DNA of 64,000 nt from Atrina japonica (taxonomy: Eukaryota > Mollusca > Bivalvia > Pterioida > Pinnidae). Below are positions 1 through 64,000 of this stretch, piece by piece. Made by a program: the position numbers and the translations under genes. The notes under the pieces are model-generated. The model was not told where the DNA came from, did no database searches, and worked only from the letters and a program-made list of their open reading frames with translations. Location: contig BROG01000488.1 in NCBI GenBank assembly GCA_030159075.1, forward strand, positions 360,001-424,000, in the 5' to 3' direction. Position 1 is the first letter of the stretch. The number at the start of each line of letters is the position of its first letter.

Positions 1-115
1 TGTGTTCACATGAATCCAAACAAGATAATAATTTGCTAATATGTGACCTAATTTCTAATCACCACTCTGAGATTTTATTCTTGGTTTGATTTACTGTTTA
101 ATCGTATTGTTTAAG

Positions 116-64000
<63,885 letters not shown>

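Overview
The window looks like bivalve-type mollusc nuclear DNA. It is AT-rich, has very long introns, many (TA)n, (CT)n, (TTA)n and (AC)n microsatellites, tRNA-derived SINEs, and dispersed repeats of kinds I recall from bivalve genomes (for example the motif CTCAACTGAG...GCTCAAGTGAGCT near 43530). No species can be named from the sequence alone.

It holds one recognisable protein gene, on the + strand, spanning the whole window and open at both ends. I trace 19 exons with good support plus one weak candidate, about 2.3 kb of coding sequence in 64 kb. Read in order they encode the end of a CUB domain, EGF1, MAM1, EGF2, EGF3, MAM2, EGF4, EGF5, EGF6 and most of MAM3. Every EGF is a single exon bounded by phase-1 introns. 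Every MAM is built from four exons with phases 1-0-1-0-1 and nearly constant lengths (92-95, 124-130, 161-167 and 79-82 nt). The product should be a secreted or membrane-tethered extracellular adhesion or matrix-type protein. I do not recognise a named orthologue.

The rest is intron filled with mobile and simple DNA. 748-3787 is a 3 kb inverted-repeat element with terminal inverted repeats and a candidate 7-bp target duplication, inserted in an older retroelement tail. 11362-13625 holds decayed reverse-transcriptase and LINE ORF fragments on the minus strand. Short copies of the 3' end of that RT class are scattered through the introns (about ten places). 29870-31972 is a dead DDE transposase with zinc-binding ends. 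40385-42010 is a dead copy of a PIN/XPG-nuclease-like family, itself split by an 83-bp piggyBac-type MITE. 26785-28210 is a GT-skewed island.

44392-54789 is 10.4 kb of almost pure pyrimidine on the + strand. It reads as huge Ser/Leu/Pro-rich open frames, but these have no protein character. The pattern looks like a long (TC)n array carrying single-base insertions.

Two gene-model problems deserve attention. The EGF6 exon has AC where its acceptor AG should be. The second exon of MAM3, required by reading phase, has no convincing match. No new enzymatic or defence system is visible. The main points of interest are the gene architecture, the nested transposons and the pyrimidine tract.
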